64,000 bases of DNA from Thunnus maccoyii (GCF_910596095.1 NC_056550.1:19190501-19254500), one strand, 5' to 3'; counted from the stretch's first letter, positions 32,441 to 45,697 are shown. Program-made: numbers and translations. The notes: generated from the letters alone by a model not told the origin.

Positions 32441-35400
32441 TTGTGTCGTCTTTAGTAATGAAATCTTTTTATTTTCTTATCTTTAACAAGTGACTCATCC
32501 AAGTCCAACCTTTGCTGCTGGTGTAAAAGTGAAAAAAGCAAAAAAAAAACAAAAAAAAGGTAACTACAACCCTAAATTTATTGAACTCATTCTCAAAATT
32601 TCATTGTCCAGCTTATAAATATTTGAATCAGCAGATGAAAGTTCCTTTAAAAGTCCTTTTAAACAGTTGAAAGCTGCAAAAGCCACACAGAAGTGATTTT
32701 ATATTTTAGCACGATTATAGAAGTAATGAACCAGATGTGCCTCTTGTCAATTAAGTCATTCAATGCACAGCCGGCTGATGTTTTCCATCATTGGATGGGT
32801 AATCATCTACAAAAAATAATGCTTCTGCACCCTTTTAGACCAATCTTCAGGAACGTGTGTGGCAGAAAGAAACCATTAAAGAGGAGGATACTCATTGATA
32901 GTGTGCAGCATCTTTTTTTTCCCCCCAATATGGAAATAAACTGGAGGCTAATAACTGCAAACAATAGTTGTATTAGTAATAATAATAACCAAGCTTGCCT
33001 CTGCAGCTATTACATCTGTGTACCTCAGTTACACAGGCAGAAGTCATGTGTGGCTCTAATAAGCTCCATCAGTACAGTTTATAGTTATGAATGCGGCCTG
33101 TAGGCTATGAATGTTAAGCAGGTTATTGCTGAGAAGATGGATGAATAATTATTTAACGACAAACTCAGTCAGCTATAATGGCTGATAACAGGTTACTCAA
33201 AAAAAACAAATCTGAAGAAATATGTCAAACTGAGAAGTGAGTGAATATGCATTTGATTTTTAATTAAAAAAAAACTAAATTAAGAATAACTTGAAATGTC
33301 AGCCGTGTTCATATAAGCTCTGTTCAGCCACCCCTGAAGGTAACGGCAGGTCAATTGAGGGTTTTATCAGCCAGAAATTGAGCTTAAAGTCATCTGCCAA
33401 GATGATTGGCTGTGTGGCACTAAGCCCTTTGCATTACTGCTCCTCACCCTTCAAACTGAGGTGCTAGGTGGCAAGAGGCGGTGAAGAGATAGCTCGTCTT
33501 CCTCTCGGCGGGCATCAAGATGAAGGGTTTTGATTAGATGTTATTCTTGTGGTCCCACCGAGCCTCGAGGAGCAGAGCCGCTGATGGAGCTTTCCCCTGA
33601 TGGACGAAAACACAAATGCTACACACTGGTTATAAAACTCTCCTTTTTAAAACATTGATGTTGTTTATGACATTTACTCAGCAAGCAAAAAAAATGACTT
33701 TATCTTTGGTTCTGTCAAGGCACGTCACTTAAGAAATATGTCTAAGGGAGAAATACTGTTGTTTTTATTATCAATCCGTAAAGGACAATGGAAATGAGAA
33801 CGTTGTGAATAAATGATGGGGTTGTTTTTTAGACCTGCCTGACATTATATTAATGTGTTTTTCCCAGCCGCTGGGTTTATTTCTGTAATACTTGTCTGTA
33901 ATGCTTCAGGCACCCCTGAATTATGTTCTCATACCTGCAGCCAGTCTACCCAGAGTTCTCAGAAGGATCCACCGAGGCTCTGTGGACGCTGTGTCAGACA
34001 CATTTAGATTTCTGCCTTTCATATTTCCACCCACACAGTCACCCTGCACAGTTGCTGGTGAATGCTGCTGAAACCTGCAATTTTCCCAAATACAGAAAGG
34101 AAGGAGGAAGAGCTCTGAAGGCAGATCACTGCAGCATTATTTATCACAAATAATAAACATACAAATAAAAGAAATGTTGCGTTTCTTATGCTTATGTGTG
34201 TGCTGTAAATGTAACAGCTCCCCTACCACTTTAGTGCTCATGTGTGAGCTGAATGGAAATGTGCGTATTTAAGTTGACAGTAATCAACATGTAAAACACA
34301 CACACTGAGTTCTGATGCGTAATGATTTATTACAGCTTTATTCCAGTACACAAGCAAAAAAAAAAAGTGTAACCAAATAGAGTATGTCACCAGAGCTGTT
34401 TATAGCAGGATTAGTCATAGAAAAACAGCCCACTCCCCCCTCACCCCCCCTGTGAAAAACAGTCTATAAAACAGTAGAACATCTCAGTAGCCCAGGAGAT
34501 GGCTACTAGTTTCCCCTTTTGCTTAACTCAAAAGAAGGGAAAGCCACTCTGTTTGAATGGCGCTCCTGCTTATACACCCAAACAAGATTATATTATGGTT
34601 CGGATTTCATTTCCAAGCCAGAACACGTACCCTTATCCCCCTTGAAATAAGCTTGGATATTGTTACACTCTCTTCATTTTCATCTCTTCCAGTCGATCTT
34701 CTGTGTAACTGTATTTATGGAACATAAAAGCAATGACTCAGAACTCTCAGCTTTATAGTTTCTGTCTCAACCAAACTCCACTCTGTTTGGCTCCTTCAAT
34801 AACTTTGCTCATGGTGAATTTGCACATCTTTATACTCCTACTCTACTTCATTGCATCTATACAACTTCAACAACTTTGCACACTTGTCTACTGTATATAG
34901 TATGATATCCTATTCTATCTATCTATCTATCTATCTATCTGTAAGCATTGTACATTCAGTCAGTCTCACTTTTATGGCTGAAGATGTGTGCATTCAGTTT
35001 TTATTATGAATTAAACGTCTCCTGTACACACGTATAGTAATCCAATTATTCACTGCAACAGTGAGACGGTTCAAATGTCTGTCTGGCTGAGAGTTTCAAA
35101 TTTAAAGCAAAGCCTCAGAGTAATAATATAAAGAGTCCTGAAATTCTACCACCATACAGGTAAAAAAAACAAAAAAACAACTAATCTCTTCAAGAAGTAT
35201 CTCTTGTCCTCCTCTCCCCTGTTGAATCATATCCCCTGTCCCATATCATCCTCCTCAACATTAATAGTCTACACTTGAAGTGCAGCTCTTCTGCCTCTTA
35301 TTTCCTTTGCTGCCAGTTGTCTCTTATATGATCACTATTAAATTACAAGATATTGTAAGAACGCTGCAACTCTAGCCATTTTGCTCTCTAGTTTTGACTG

Positions 35401-38143
35401 CTTCATGTATGCGATATAAGAATTGTAGTGCTTTATTTCCCTCTGTTAATCAGCTATTAAAATACCTAAGATCTGAATGTAAAACTAAAAGGGTTAAAGG
35501 TTGTTTTTATACATCTGTATTACCAGTTATGCAACACATTTTTATTCATAATTCACTTTCTTTAATTATATATTTAATTATATGTGTTGTTTATGTGGTC
35601 ATAAAAAATGCTGATTGGTCCTTTAAAGCTTCATTTATACAGTTTTCCTTAGTTTTCATGGTGCCTTATGTTTAATCGTTAATCTTTTTTCCACCAGTGA
35701 CCATAAAAGTACATCGCAGGAGCATGTTTGAAAAAAACCCAACTTGCGGTCATCCTGACACTTGACTCCCATCTCCAGTTGCCATTATAGATCCACAGTG
35801 TCATTAGTGAAACTTTTTAGAAGCCCTGAAATCTAGTTATCGCATCATTTGTGGTCTCACTGGTCCTCAGCTTGTCCCCAAAGTGAAACACTGCCTCGCC
35901 TTCCTGATGCAACATTACAGCCTTTCCCATCTAACTCCTCCCCCGCCTTCAGCTGAACAGACACTCATCGAGATCTCATTGGTTTGGAAAAAAACAAGAA
36001 CATATCAAAAATGAGGTGAAAAGTGGTGGCTCGACGCCAGCTGCTCCCAAGGTCCCACATCCCAGAGTCACTGCTGAATAATAATGCTTTAACATACATA
36101 TTGCTCAATGTGTGACAGATTTCTGCAGCTATACTAACAATATTATATTAACTTTGAGTCTGTGAGTCTTTACACACATGCACACAGCATGCACAGGAGG
36201 ACAGTCCACCGCCTCCGCTGCACCTCCACAGAAAAAGACAATCTGAAGTTATTTCAGGAATCCTTTCACCACTTAATAGAAATGACCTGATCGCCTGCTG
36301 AAACACTGTTAAATATTACTGCAACCACATTCAACATGAATTTATTTCACCATCTCTCTCACTCTCTCTCTCACACACACACACCCACATTCTCGCACGT
36401 TCCATTTACTTTACATACTGTATGTGTAAACACAAACATGGACACACACACGCGTGCACAGTAGCTGCTGGACTATTGCTCACTGTCAGGAAAGAGCTGC
36501 GGATGAATATTTCATGGCCCTCCACTGGCAGAAAGCGGATCCCTTTCCCAGCATTCCCTGATGCCCGATGTGTACACTCAGTGTCAACCAGAGGCCAGAC
36601 AGTCGTTCTGTTGGACATGCACGGTTCACCTTCCTCTGTGATTGGCTGTTAGCTGTGACGGAGAAATCGTTCACAAGTTCAGTTCTTTCATTTCTACGTA
36701 TACTCTGTGCACACTCTTACCCAGGATAAATATGGCCGTCCCCTCCATATAAAATATAATATATTATACTGAGTAATGTAGTAAGACTGCTTGGCAGTTC
36801 AATTATTCTTCACAATATGAATGTATAACATGGGGAGCCATTTGGCGAAGTTGATCATAATAAATCAGAAGCTCACTATGAAGTGTGCAGCTGACTCAAG
36901 CAAGAGGAATATTTTTTTCCACACCACAATGGAGCACTCCAGTCCGCACTGTGCTCCGTGGTCATTCACGTCATCCAGTTTACCTCACTTTCACCGCTTT
37001 CTGTATTCAGGGAACGTTTGAAAAATACAGAACTTTTATATTCAAATATTTGCACTGTTATATATTGCTGCAGATGTTAATATTTGAGATTGTTTCTTTG
37101 CACGAGGAGTGGGATAAAAATATGATCAGGTCACATTCCCATGGTCTGCATGGATTTCTTCTTTTTTGTTTAAGGGTTGTTTTTTTGGGGGGGTCAAGGT
37201 TTTGTGCTGATGAAGGTTGTGAGATTTCAAGCTTGGGTATTTAATGAGGGTGGAATACAGCAAAGTGTGAGCATTTTTTCCTTGGTGCTTGGTCAAGGTT
37301 TTTGAAATTAAATGAAAGCAAGGCGTGCAAGAATTAAGAACTCCTGGAGTCTTTGTGCACTCGCTCACATTCTGATGAATGTGCTGAAATTGTTCTTCAG
37401 AGAGGAATTCCTTACAGGGAAATTCAGCTAAGATTAAAATGCATATTTTTATTCAAAAGGTTTAGGTGTTTCCCATAGAAATAATACTCTGATCTGTGAT
37501 TCTGATAAACAGCCCAGAGCGGCTCATTTAGGATTTTTCTGAACTTTTTCCGAACCCAAAACACAACAACACTGTTTCATATGCTTTAAACAAGAAAATG
37601 CAATTATTTCCACATATTCTCTCTGGGTCCTGTTTCAGCCACCTTTTTCTTTTTTTTTCTAGTCATTTTCTAAGGACGTTGATGTTCTCTGACTGACAAT
37701 TCTTTCAAGGAGACAGTATTGAATGTGCTTTAGTGCAGACCTTGCTTCCCTGAAAGAACAGAAAATTCAATTGCAGATTTTTTTTCTGTTTTGCAGGAGG
37801 GAAGTAAAGTAAGAGAAGAGAGAGATGACATTTAAACTATAAATTTGGCTGAACACGAATTTGTATACTTATGATGTGGGATTTTGGAAGTAAGTTAGAG
37901 TCGTCTCACGCTTCAGGTCAGGATTTAAAAGATGCTCTTTTCATTTTTAAGTCTCAATGGGTTGTAAATTGTGTGCAGATGTGTTAGCTGATGTGTGAAT
38001 CCTGAGGAGACGAGCTTGTGAAAGGGCGAAATTTCTGTTCTAAAAAACCCCCACAGTTAAGTTTCTGATCATTTTGATGTTGCTTGAGTCCTCAGATATT
38101 CCTGAAAGCTATCAAAGCAAGACAGGCTCTGCATACCTGACAT
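32441..38143. other. raver1-pde4a intergenic, no gene seen
   Basis: Open frames are short and without domain character. The part at about 33330-33610 is less AT-rich and complex and could be a conserved non-coding element, but nothing in the sequence alone proves this. Confidence 0.5.
34915..34940. repeat. (ATCT)n microsatellite
   Basis: About six uninterrupted ATCT units. Confidence 0.9.
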
Positions 38144-39061
38144 CAGGGCTGGCTCGATATTATATCGATATCATGATATGAGACTAGATATCGTCTTAGA
38201 CTTTGGATATTGTAATATCGTGATGTGGCATAAGTGTTGTCTTTTCCTGGTTTTAAAGGCTGCATTACAGTAAAGTGATGTAATTTTCTGAACTTACCAG
38301 ACTGTTCTTGCTTAAGAGGAAGCTTAAAACTTTCCTTTTAAAGGAATAGAATAAAGCTTACAGTTAGGGCCAGCCCAGGTTCGCGTTGGACCAGCCCCTA
38401 GTTAAGCTGCTATAGGCCTAGACTGCTGGAAGACTTCCCATGATGCATATGAGTTCTTCTCTCCTCCTCTCCCTGTCCATCTGTAGGCATTCATGTACCA
38501 TTAATGCATGTTACTAATTTGGCTTCTTCCCCAGAGTTTTTGTGCTTTCTCATCTCACAGGCTCCTGTGGATCATGGACCCCCTTGTTATGGATCACAAG
38601 CTTCCGTGGGTCATGGCTGCGGACCCCGTGCTGATGTGGTCCTGCTTGAGATCCACGCCTGATAGTATTATTATTATTATTAGTCATATTTCTATTATTA
38701 TTGTTGTTGTTATTGTGCTTCTCCATGTCTCTCTCCCCCTCCTTCTTTCTCTCTCAACCCAAAGGGTCAAGGCAGACAGCCGCCCACCAAGAACATGGTT
38801 CTGCTCGAGGTTTCTTCCCATTAAAGGAGAGCTTTTTCCTTGCTGCTGTCGCCAAGTGCTTGCTCATGGGGGAATGTTGGGTCTCTGTAATTAAAGAGTA
38901 CAGTCTAGATGTGCTCTATGTGAAAAGTGCCCCAGAGATAACTTCTGTTGTGATTTGGTGCTATGAAAATAAAATTGAATTGAATTGAATTGAATATCGA
39001 TATCAAGGTATTTTGTCAAAAATATTGTGATATTTGATTTTGTCCATAACGCCCAGCTCTA
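38144..39061. mobile_element. hAT-like non-autonomous DNA transposon, split by a LINE insertion
   Basis: The outer parts, 38144-38307 and about 38996-39061, belong to one teleost MITE family rich in ATCGATATC-type words. The ends are inverted: CAGGGCTGGC at the left and the complement of TAGAGCTGGGC at the right. The 8-bp flanks CCTGACAT (38136-38143) and CCAGACAG (39062-39069) match at six of eight positions, fitting a worn hAT-type 8-bp target duplication. There is no transposase frame. The middle is occupied by an unrelated LINE fragment. Confidence 0.65.
38308..38995 (+). mobile_element. 5'-truncated LINE: end of reverse transcriptase ORF, 3' UTR and TTGAAT tail
   Basis: The fragment begins with codons reading KRKLKTFLF, the usual last residues of CR1/L2/Rex-type LINE ORF2 proteins. 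A 3' UTR follows, with an ATT/GTT simple repeat near 38665-38715 and the strongly conserved teleost block containing CTGCTCGAGGTTTCTTCC and GTGATTTGGTGCTATGAAAA. It ends in a TTGAA-TTGAAT tail at 38974-38995. It interrupts the surrounding DNA transposon, so it is the younger insertion. The exact family is not assigned. Confidence 0.8.
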
Positions 39062-39069
39062 CCAGACAG

Positions 39070-42000
39070 ATAACATCTAGATTTTCTGACTGTGAGTACA
39101 AAGCAGCTACTAGATGCTCAACATCTTGACATCCTCAGCTTACCATATTTAACCCATTTTAAAAATGCAACAAGCACAAAAAGAAAACAAGTTCTACTGT
39201 GTGTGTGTTTTTATTCAGCTGAGAAAACACTTCTAAAATTAGGCCTGCCCTTGCTTTTAAAGACACAGATGAAATGATTAATGCTTTTCTTTTGCGCCTG
39301 ATCTACTGCAGTGACTATGTACGTGCCTTCACCGAGATTCTGCAGCTCTCATCCAGTTATGATGCGGCTGCTTTTATCTGAGAGATACCACAACATTTCC
39401 AAATTAGTTTAAGTGGCTGTCAGTTTTGTGGAAAGCATTTTATGATCGAGTATACATGTGAATACTTCCTCAAGACAACAGCTCCTGGTCGTCAAGTTAT
39501 TTAATGTACCACTACAAGCTATGAATGCCTAAATCTGACCACATTTGGATTAATCAGTGCACAGAATATCTACTATATGCTACTTTTCATAAAAATATCA
39601 CTTGAACCTCTGCACATTTTTTAGTCACTTAAGTCATATGATCTGTTGCAGCCTCAATGTCATTAATCATTACCTTCAAATTCATTATTATTGTATTGTC
39701 TGTGTTTAATTTCTTGTTCTATATGTGCTTTGTTCTATTGTGTTTTTACTGATATTGGTTTGAAGTTTACAATCATACCTCAAAGCAATATTTCTTTGAA
39801 ATCACATCCAACAGAAAATGCATCAGCAGTATGTTTTTGCTTGCTGTGAAATACTAAGAGCTGGACGTGAGCACAAAATAAATAATGATTTAATTTAGAC
39901 GGAGGCAGGAGAAGAAAAGAGAGAAAAGGCAGGGTGACAAGAGGGAAACAACTCTGGTGTCAGTCTATTTCTAAAGCCGGTAATTACAGTATAGATAGAA
40001 CCCAGACTAGAAGTCTATAACCATGGTTGCTACCCTGTGAGGCTGTAATGCTCATTACTCACAAGAAAACAGAATAGTTGGTTTAGTCGTTTGGGCCAAG
40101 TGTCTGTTTTTGGTTGTGCACTTGTTTCTCCACAAATTCTTAAGATATGTGAGGGTTTACATAATAAAGATGCTATCAGAGTATAGGGAATGTTTTGAGG
40201 AGATAGAAAACAAAGTGTTTATAGGAGATCTCCTGATATGCTCTCCATTTCTTTCTGGTCACGTGCCTCCATTCTGTTTCAATCTATCAGAGAGGAGGCA
40301 CCGCTACTGCGGAGAAATGAGGGGATTGTTTTCAGTGAACCCCAAGGAAAAAGTGGATTTTTTGGTAATTCTTAGTGGCACCACTGCTTTCCCATCACTG
40401 CTTTTCTCCTGCGACGCCACACTACACACGGAGGATGGCAGCTCTCGTGGGCTCCGGCTAATAAAGCTCGACTCGCCTGAGGTGTGAGGCTCGAGGTTGG
40501 AGCTGCCTGTCAGCTGTAGTTCAGCCAGTCAGCGTTGGATGGAGCCAGTGGGCGGGAATGTAGCGGACCTCCACCAAGATTCTCCCCAGCACCTTACAGT
40601 GGATTGAAAGTTACTACAGTCTGCAATTCATGATGTTTTTACATTTTCTGTTTATGTACTTTGACACCTTTCTGGTTTGGTGTCATGTGTTTTTCATGCA
40701 TGGCCCAAAATGTATGCGCCCATAAATTTGTTTCTAAGCATCAGAGGACACATTGGCACCAAAATGTTCAGTTCAACAATTTAAAACCGTCAGTACCACT
40801 GTTCATATTATTCAGAGCGTCACTCTCGAGAGCATTCAGAGTGTTGGCAGGGAAAGAAGAGCAGCAGCAGCAGCAACTTTCAGAAGTTTACAGTGCATCC
40901 AAACATCATTCTGTCTATTCTTTAGCATCTTTTCTGTGTCAGGGTCACCAATGGCAACAAGCAGAGCAGCCCAGGTGCCTCGTTTCCCAACAGCCTCCTC
41001 CAGCTCTTCTCAGGATATCTCTTTCAGGTCAGCTGAGGCCGAGGATCTGTAATAAGTCCAGCCAGCATGGTGCTTCCTGGTGGGCTGTGCCACCAATCAG
41101 AAATGTCTGGTAGGCATCTTTTCTTAGTGGCACATCTTCTCGGCGCTCAGCAGCAGCATCTTGACTCAGAGGTCCTCCCAGAACTTTTATTAGCCAGGGC
41201 AGGAGACAAATACCGTACAAGCGCATTGCTTTGCTCGGCTCTGTTTACCACCACTCTGATTCAATGCTCATAATATTGCAGACACTGATTCTATTTCACA
41301 CTCTCATAATCATCGCAACCTAGTCAGCTGCACTCCGGTGCAACGAGGACAAAAGGGTGACAAACAGCAGAGATAATGTCACTGAACTAAACACTGTCTA
41401 GACTGCAGCTGCATCCTGATTATAGATCGACACAAGTGTTTGACACTTATAATTTATAACAAGCTTGATTAAAATAATACGAAGACAGCTCCGACTGAGC
41501 GATCACAGTTCAGTCGTGGCTAAAAACTGTCAAAGTAACATCCAAAAAAGAAAAGAAAAGATTTGCATTGCATTGTTGGAAAGTGCAAGTGAACTGTACA
41601 CTTTATAAGCAATCAAAAGGTCATGTTGGTCTATGTTTGTTGTGCATTTACTACATTTCCATTTATGTCAAAGTGGTATAGCAATCAACTTGCAGATCTT
41701 GAGACTTAATTATATATAAATATTCCATCACAGCCTGAGATGTGACTCACAGTGAGGATCATGTCTACCCAAATTTACTTGATGTTGATGTGTACATTTC
41801 AAGTCACAACAAAATGACTTTTTAAAATACCTCATTATGTAAACACAGATCAAAGGCTGCCCTGATGGCTGGCAGTAATTTAAATTTTTTTTTAAATCAG
41901 TTAAAAAAGTGGAAGAAGATGGGTAGTGTGATTTGGCTGAAATAACACATTCCTTCCATTCCTACTCAACCAAAATTGAAATAGTAATTTAGATTACACC

Positions 42001-42592
42001 ACAGAACACAAAGTACTGAAGCAAACAGCGATCACATGACCGACAGAAATCAGCACATTGTGACAAATGTCACTTGGTGCTTTCATTTTAAGTGCTACAC
42101 AGTAGGCCTACCATTAGCTACGTTTGGGAGATTGAGGTGTGGGAATCAAACCTTTTAACCAACAATGTGAGTGCCATGAACAGCTCCCAGAGCAACAGGA
42201 TGTTTCACTTTTGTTCATCATCTAAAAATACTGCATTTAAAAATACTGCACTGGGTGCAGGAACACTACGAGGAGGACTGTTGTCACTCCAGGGGGCTGA
42301 CTTATGAACTAGAGCTTGGACAGGGTGAGTCAAAGTGACAATTTTCAGCTACAAACAGTGGCGTTTTAGATGGCGTGCCTGATCTTGTAAGCCTGTTTTC
42401 CCAGCTGACATCATTTGAACAATTTGTTATATTTGTTCTCTGTCAAGGAAATGCGCAGCGAATGCAGGCACGGGGCAAAACATAACGGATGAGCACATAG
42501 AAGGTTCAAAACCCTCCAGTGCTGACAAATCACCAACAGGAGAACAACCAACCAACCACCATAAAGACAGACTGGACTTGCCAGGAGAGAGA

Positions 42593-42663
<71 letters not shown>

Positions 42664-43560
42664 TTTTGTGGTGAAGCAAATATTTGTCGTCGAACTCCAG
42701 CAAATATGAGGATGGGAAAATAATGGCCCACACTGAACAGGATCACTGAACCTCCACAATTATCAGTCTGTCGCCTTTTATGATGCATTCTGACCAAACA
42801 AAACCTGAAGAAGAGAGTCTGGACAGCAAAGAACAAAGCATCGCATGTGATTTTTTGGACATGTCCAACCTTTCCTCAGATCATCATGATTTGTTGAGTC
42901 CAATTTGACATCTTTCCTGAAATTATTGGATCAAGCATCTCCATGGAGGAATTACTGGAGACTTCTGCGGCGTGTGAGCGCACAGGGATTCCGTAGCTCT
43001 ACATGAACCGTGATAGATTGAGTACTTTTATGGAAATTGCTTGGAAATTTCAGCTCCGCTGAGAGATACACGGGCAGCAATAATAGCACACCACACGCAC
43101 AGAAGCCAGATCGCCGGCGATCTGGGTGTCTCTGCAATAAGTGGCTGATAAAACAGCAATAAAATCTCTAAAATAAATACAGTCATCCGGTTGTGCGCCA
43201 TGGGCGACGAGGCGTCAAACTTCAGGAGAAGCAGCAGGACCGGTGTCTCATCACCAAAACCCAGGACTGGTGAGGATCACGGCAGGACGGAGATTATTAG
43301 CTAAATTAAAACTGATCGTGAGTGAAAACAATGAGATTAATGATTTTTGGATGACTTGTCAGATCATCACTGTGACAGTTTTTGATGTTATTCAGAAAAC
43401 AAGCTTCAGATCTGGGCTGTGCTGGACTTGGTCACTTTGATTTGTACGCTAGGAAATCAAGTGGCAGAGAGGGACATGAAACGATTTGTTTTGTGCTTGA
43501 AATAAACGAATACAGCCATATTATTTAAACAATAAGTTGAAAAGGGATCTCTACCTACAT
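39070..43560. other. Intergenic or pde4a upstream flank, no gene seen
   Basis: No exon is recognised. A 150-codon frame near 40661-41113 includes a short CAG run (40861-40874) but lacks domains and conserved borders. The portion from about 42840 could be 5' UTR or promoter of pde4a. A 34-codon uORF-like frame starts at 43200 in good context (GCCATGG). Confidence 0.4.
42585..42661. repeat. (GA)n microsatellite
   Basis: About 77 bp of GA repeats with one interruption (GAGGGAGA), roughly 0.9 kb upstream of the pde4a exon. The many Ser-Leu frames on the other strand are artefacts of it. Confidence 0.95.
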
Positions 43561-43561
43561 C

Positions 43562-43586
43562 TTTTTTTTTTTTTTTTTTTTTTTTT
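43562..43586. repeat. T25 tract directly before the pde4a start codon
   Basis: Twenty-five consecutive T residues end only eight bases before the pde4a start at 43595. The tract looks like a splice-site pyrimidine tract, but no AG follows before the start codon, so it is read here as 5' UTR or promoter DNA. Confidence 0.9.
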
Positions 43587-43594
43587 GCACTATG

Positions 43595-43887
43595 ATGGAA
43601 CCACCACCATGCTCGAAGAAGAGCCTGTCCCTGTCACTCCCGGTTCCCCGGGAAGGACAGGCGACTCTGAAACCTCCGCAGCATCTTTGGAGACAACCCC
43701 GGACCCCGATAAAAATCAAACACCGGGGGTACTCAGACACTGACCGGCATCACCACCGGCACATGGAGCGCTCCGACGCCGTGGATACGAGCGACCGACC
43801 GGGACTGAAAAAGTCTCGAATGTCCTGGCCATCCTCCTTCCACGGGACCACAAACACATCCATCGGAAATTGTGTCGGGAATAAACG
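43595..43887 (+). CDS. pde4a: cAMP-specific phosphodiesterase PDE4A, first coding exon of a long isoform (partial)
   Basis: PDE4A hydrolyses cAMP to AMP. This exon encodes only the isoform-specific N-terminus, which in mammalian PDE4A4/PDE4A5 sets localisation and SH3 binding. The peptide (about 98 aa) has SLSLSLPVPREGQATLKPP, QHLWRQPRTPIKI, RGYSD, DAVDTSDRPGL and RMSWPSSFHGT, in the same order as human PDE4A4. It ends in the donor CG followed by GTAGGC (GT at 43888), in phase 2. An ATG at 43592 precedes it directly; 43595 is preferred because it matches the family start MEPP and has G at +4. No UCR1, UCR2 or catalytic exon follows within the window, so the gene continues beyond 64000 and the first intron exceeds 20 kb. 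The motif DAVD matches a caspase-3 consensus. The blocks are specific for PDE4A and not shared with PDE4B, C or D long-form ends. Confidence 0.92.
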
Positions 43888-43979
43888 GTAGGCGAGAGAG
43901 GGGCGCAACCATCCCAATAATAGCCCATGACAGCCCACAAGGCATATGCGTAAACTGGAGGGGAGGGGGATGGGGGGTG

Positions 43980-44012
43980 GTGTGTGTGCGTGTGTGTGTG
44001 TGTGTGTGTGTG
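43980..44012. repeat. (TG)n microsatellite after the pde4a exon
   Basis: A TG run with TGCG interruptions, about 100 bp inside the intron, followed by a G-rich stretch (44028-44051). Confidence 0.9.
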
Positions 44013-44531
44013 CGTTTGTGTGTGTGCGCGGTGGGAGGGGGGGTTGGGGGGCATTTTAATGAGTGCGTAATAACGCAGTGTGCCTTAAGGGTTAACTGAT
44101 ATGAAGCCTTTATATCGGGAGGCGGGACGCGTGGGTTTTCGGTGCTGATGCGTTATGCGTCTTTGGATAGACTGTGTCAGATGGGTTTGAAGCGCAAACC
44201 AGTCCGCCCACTCAGAACGCAGGAGCAGCATCTGTAAATACCAGTAACATTTTTAGGAGAGTCCACATGTTACGTGTAGTTGACAGAAGGAGCTGTCATC
44301 TTAATGGCACCAAAGGTCTAGTGGGTGCGTTCATGCGTGTAGGACTGAGATATTGCTACCATGCGCACTCCAGTCCAGGCCTTTATCAGCCTGTTTGCAG
44401 AGGGTGTGTGGCCCAGTGCGTAAATGACCAAAAATTTAGAGCCAGCTGTTTTACAAGGATTCACCCTTCTGAGGTGTCTTTTAGCAAGTCTCTGACTCCA
44501 TGAGGTGCAGTTTTGTCACGATCCTGACCTC

Positions 44532-44573
44532 TGACACCTCTGACACCTCTGACACCTCTGAGGTGAGGTGTGA
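44532..44573. promoter_or_regulatory. Cluster of T-box-like half-sites in pde4a intron 1
   Basis: Three 9-bp tandem units each containing TGACACCT (44532, 44541 and 44550) are followed by AGGTGTGA in the opposite sense (44566-44573). AGGTGTGA is the core T-box half-site. The function is unproven and the array may be a simple tandem repeat. Confidence 0.35.
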
Positions 44574-45697
44574 GGGGAGGTTGAGAAGAGAATCTGCCTT
44601 CAGGTGTAAATATATACCACAAAGTTATAAAGTGTTGTCTGGCTGGACAGGTGCCACAGGACTGTCACATAGATGCCTCCAGACAGCGTCTAATTGGCAC
44701 AACACGGTTGCTCTCTGATCAGATATGACAGTAAAAATCCACCGCATTAAGGAGAGGACACTGACCGACACTGGAGACAAATGTAGCAGAATTATATGAT
44801 ACTTAAACTCCACCAGCTAACAACTCTACCAGCATTTAAATCAAATTACACGATGCACATTAATCAAGCAGATTAGATTAAAGGCATTTCATTAAATGAG
44901 TCATGGAACGATACAATTTTGATACGATTACTTTGTCCTTACACAACAATTTCTTCATTTATCCTCTGTACTGCAGCATCTGGTTGTTCTTTCTTTATCG
45001 GTAAGCAGCTGCTTTTCTGCACAGCACAAGAATTTACAGCTGCTCAGCATGGACAGGAGTTTGGTTGGTTGGTGACTAATTTATGTTTTTTTTGCAAGAG
45101 GAGGTATCACTGTCTTTCTAAGAGATAGTCAAGGCCATAAATACTGGTTTTTCCAGGTTGCTCCCTCCTCCACTTTGTCCTTTGCATGACCTAATATCCC
45201 CAGATGTTCTTGTTCAAATGAAGGAGTTAGTATACATATTGGACTGTTTCTGACTCACATTCCCTTATTATCCCCCTCACCCTCTCCCAGCCACTGAGGA
45301 CAGCAACACATTAAACAGGGTGATTATTAGACCTAATAACATGTCCCTGAGAGTGTGGTGGGTCTAGAGGGGACTGTCGGGGTCCTGCTTTTTTTTTTCT
45401 TTGCCTGTTATTATTTGTTTTCTCTTTTTCATGTTTCTTTAAATGCCACAGACGGCCTTCCCGGCAGGCCCCTGGGAGAAGGGCCAATTCCAGCTGACTG
45501 GAGGAAGGGCTGATTTGTATTTTAGTCCCCAGGACACGCTCTGAGGCAGTCCAATCTTTAGCGCATTGGGACTGACTCTGCCTGCCCTTCTCCTTCTGTG
45601 GGCGGCAAACCATGAGAGGGCACAGAGAGAAAGAGGGAGAGAGATAATTCGATTCCAACAAGCTCAGTTCTGAGAGCGCACCAAGCTGGTTTCAACT

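Noticed and set aside
40661-41113. 150-codon frame with a short polyglutamine run
   Set aside because: No domain, no splice borders and no similarity I recognise; the CAG run is only about five units, so chance is likelier than a gene.
42411-42836. Long Ser-Leu repeat frames on the minus strand
   Set aside because: Translation of the (GA)n microsatellite.
43200-43304. ATG in strong context (GCCATGG) with a 34-codon frame and a GTGAGG donor at 43270, as an upstream pde4a coding exon
   Set aside because: The exon would end in phase 1 and cannot join in frame to the pde4a peptide, and no acceptor AG lies before the family start. At most it is a uORF.
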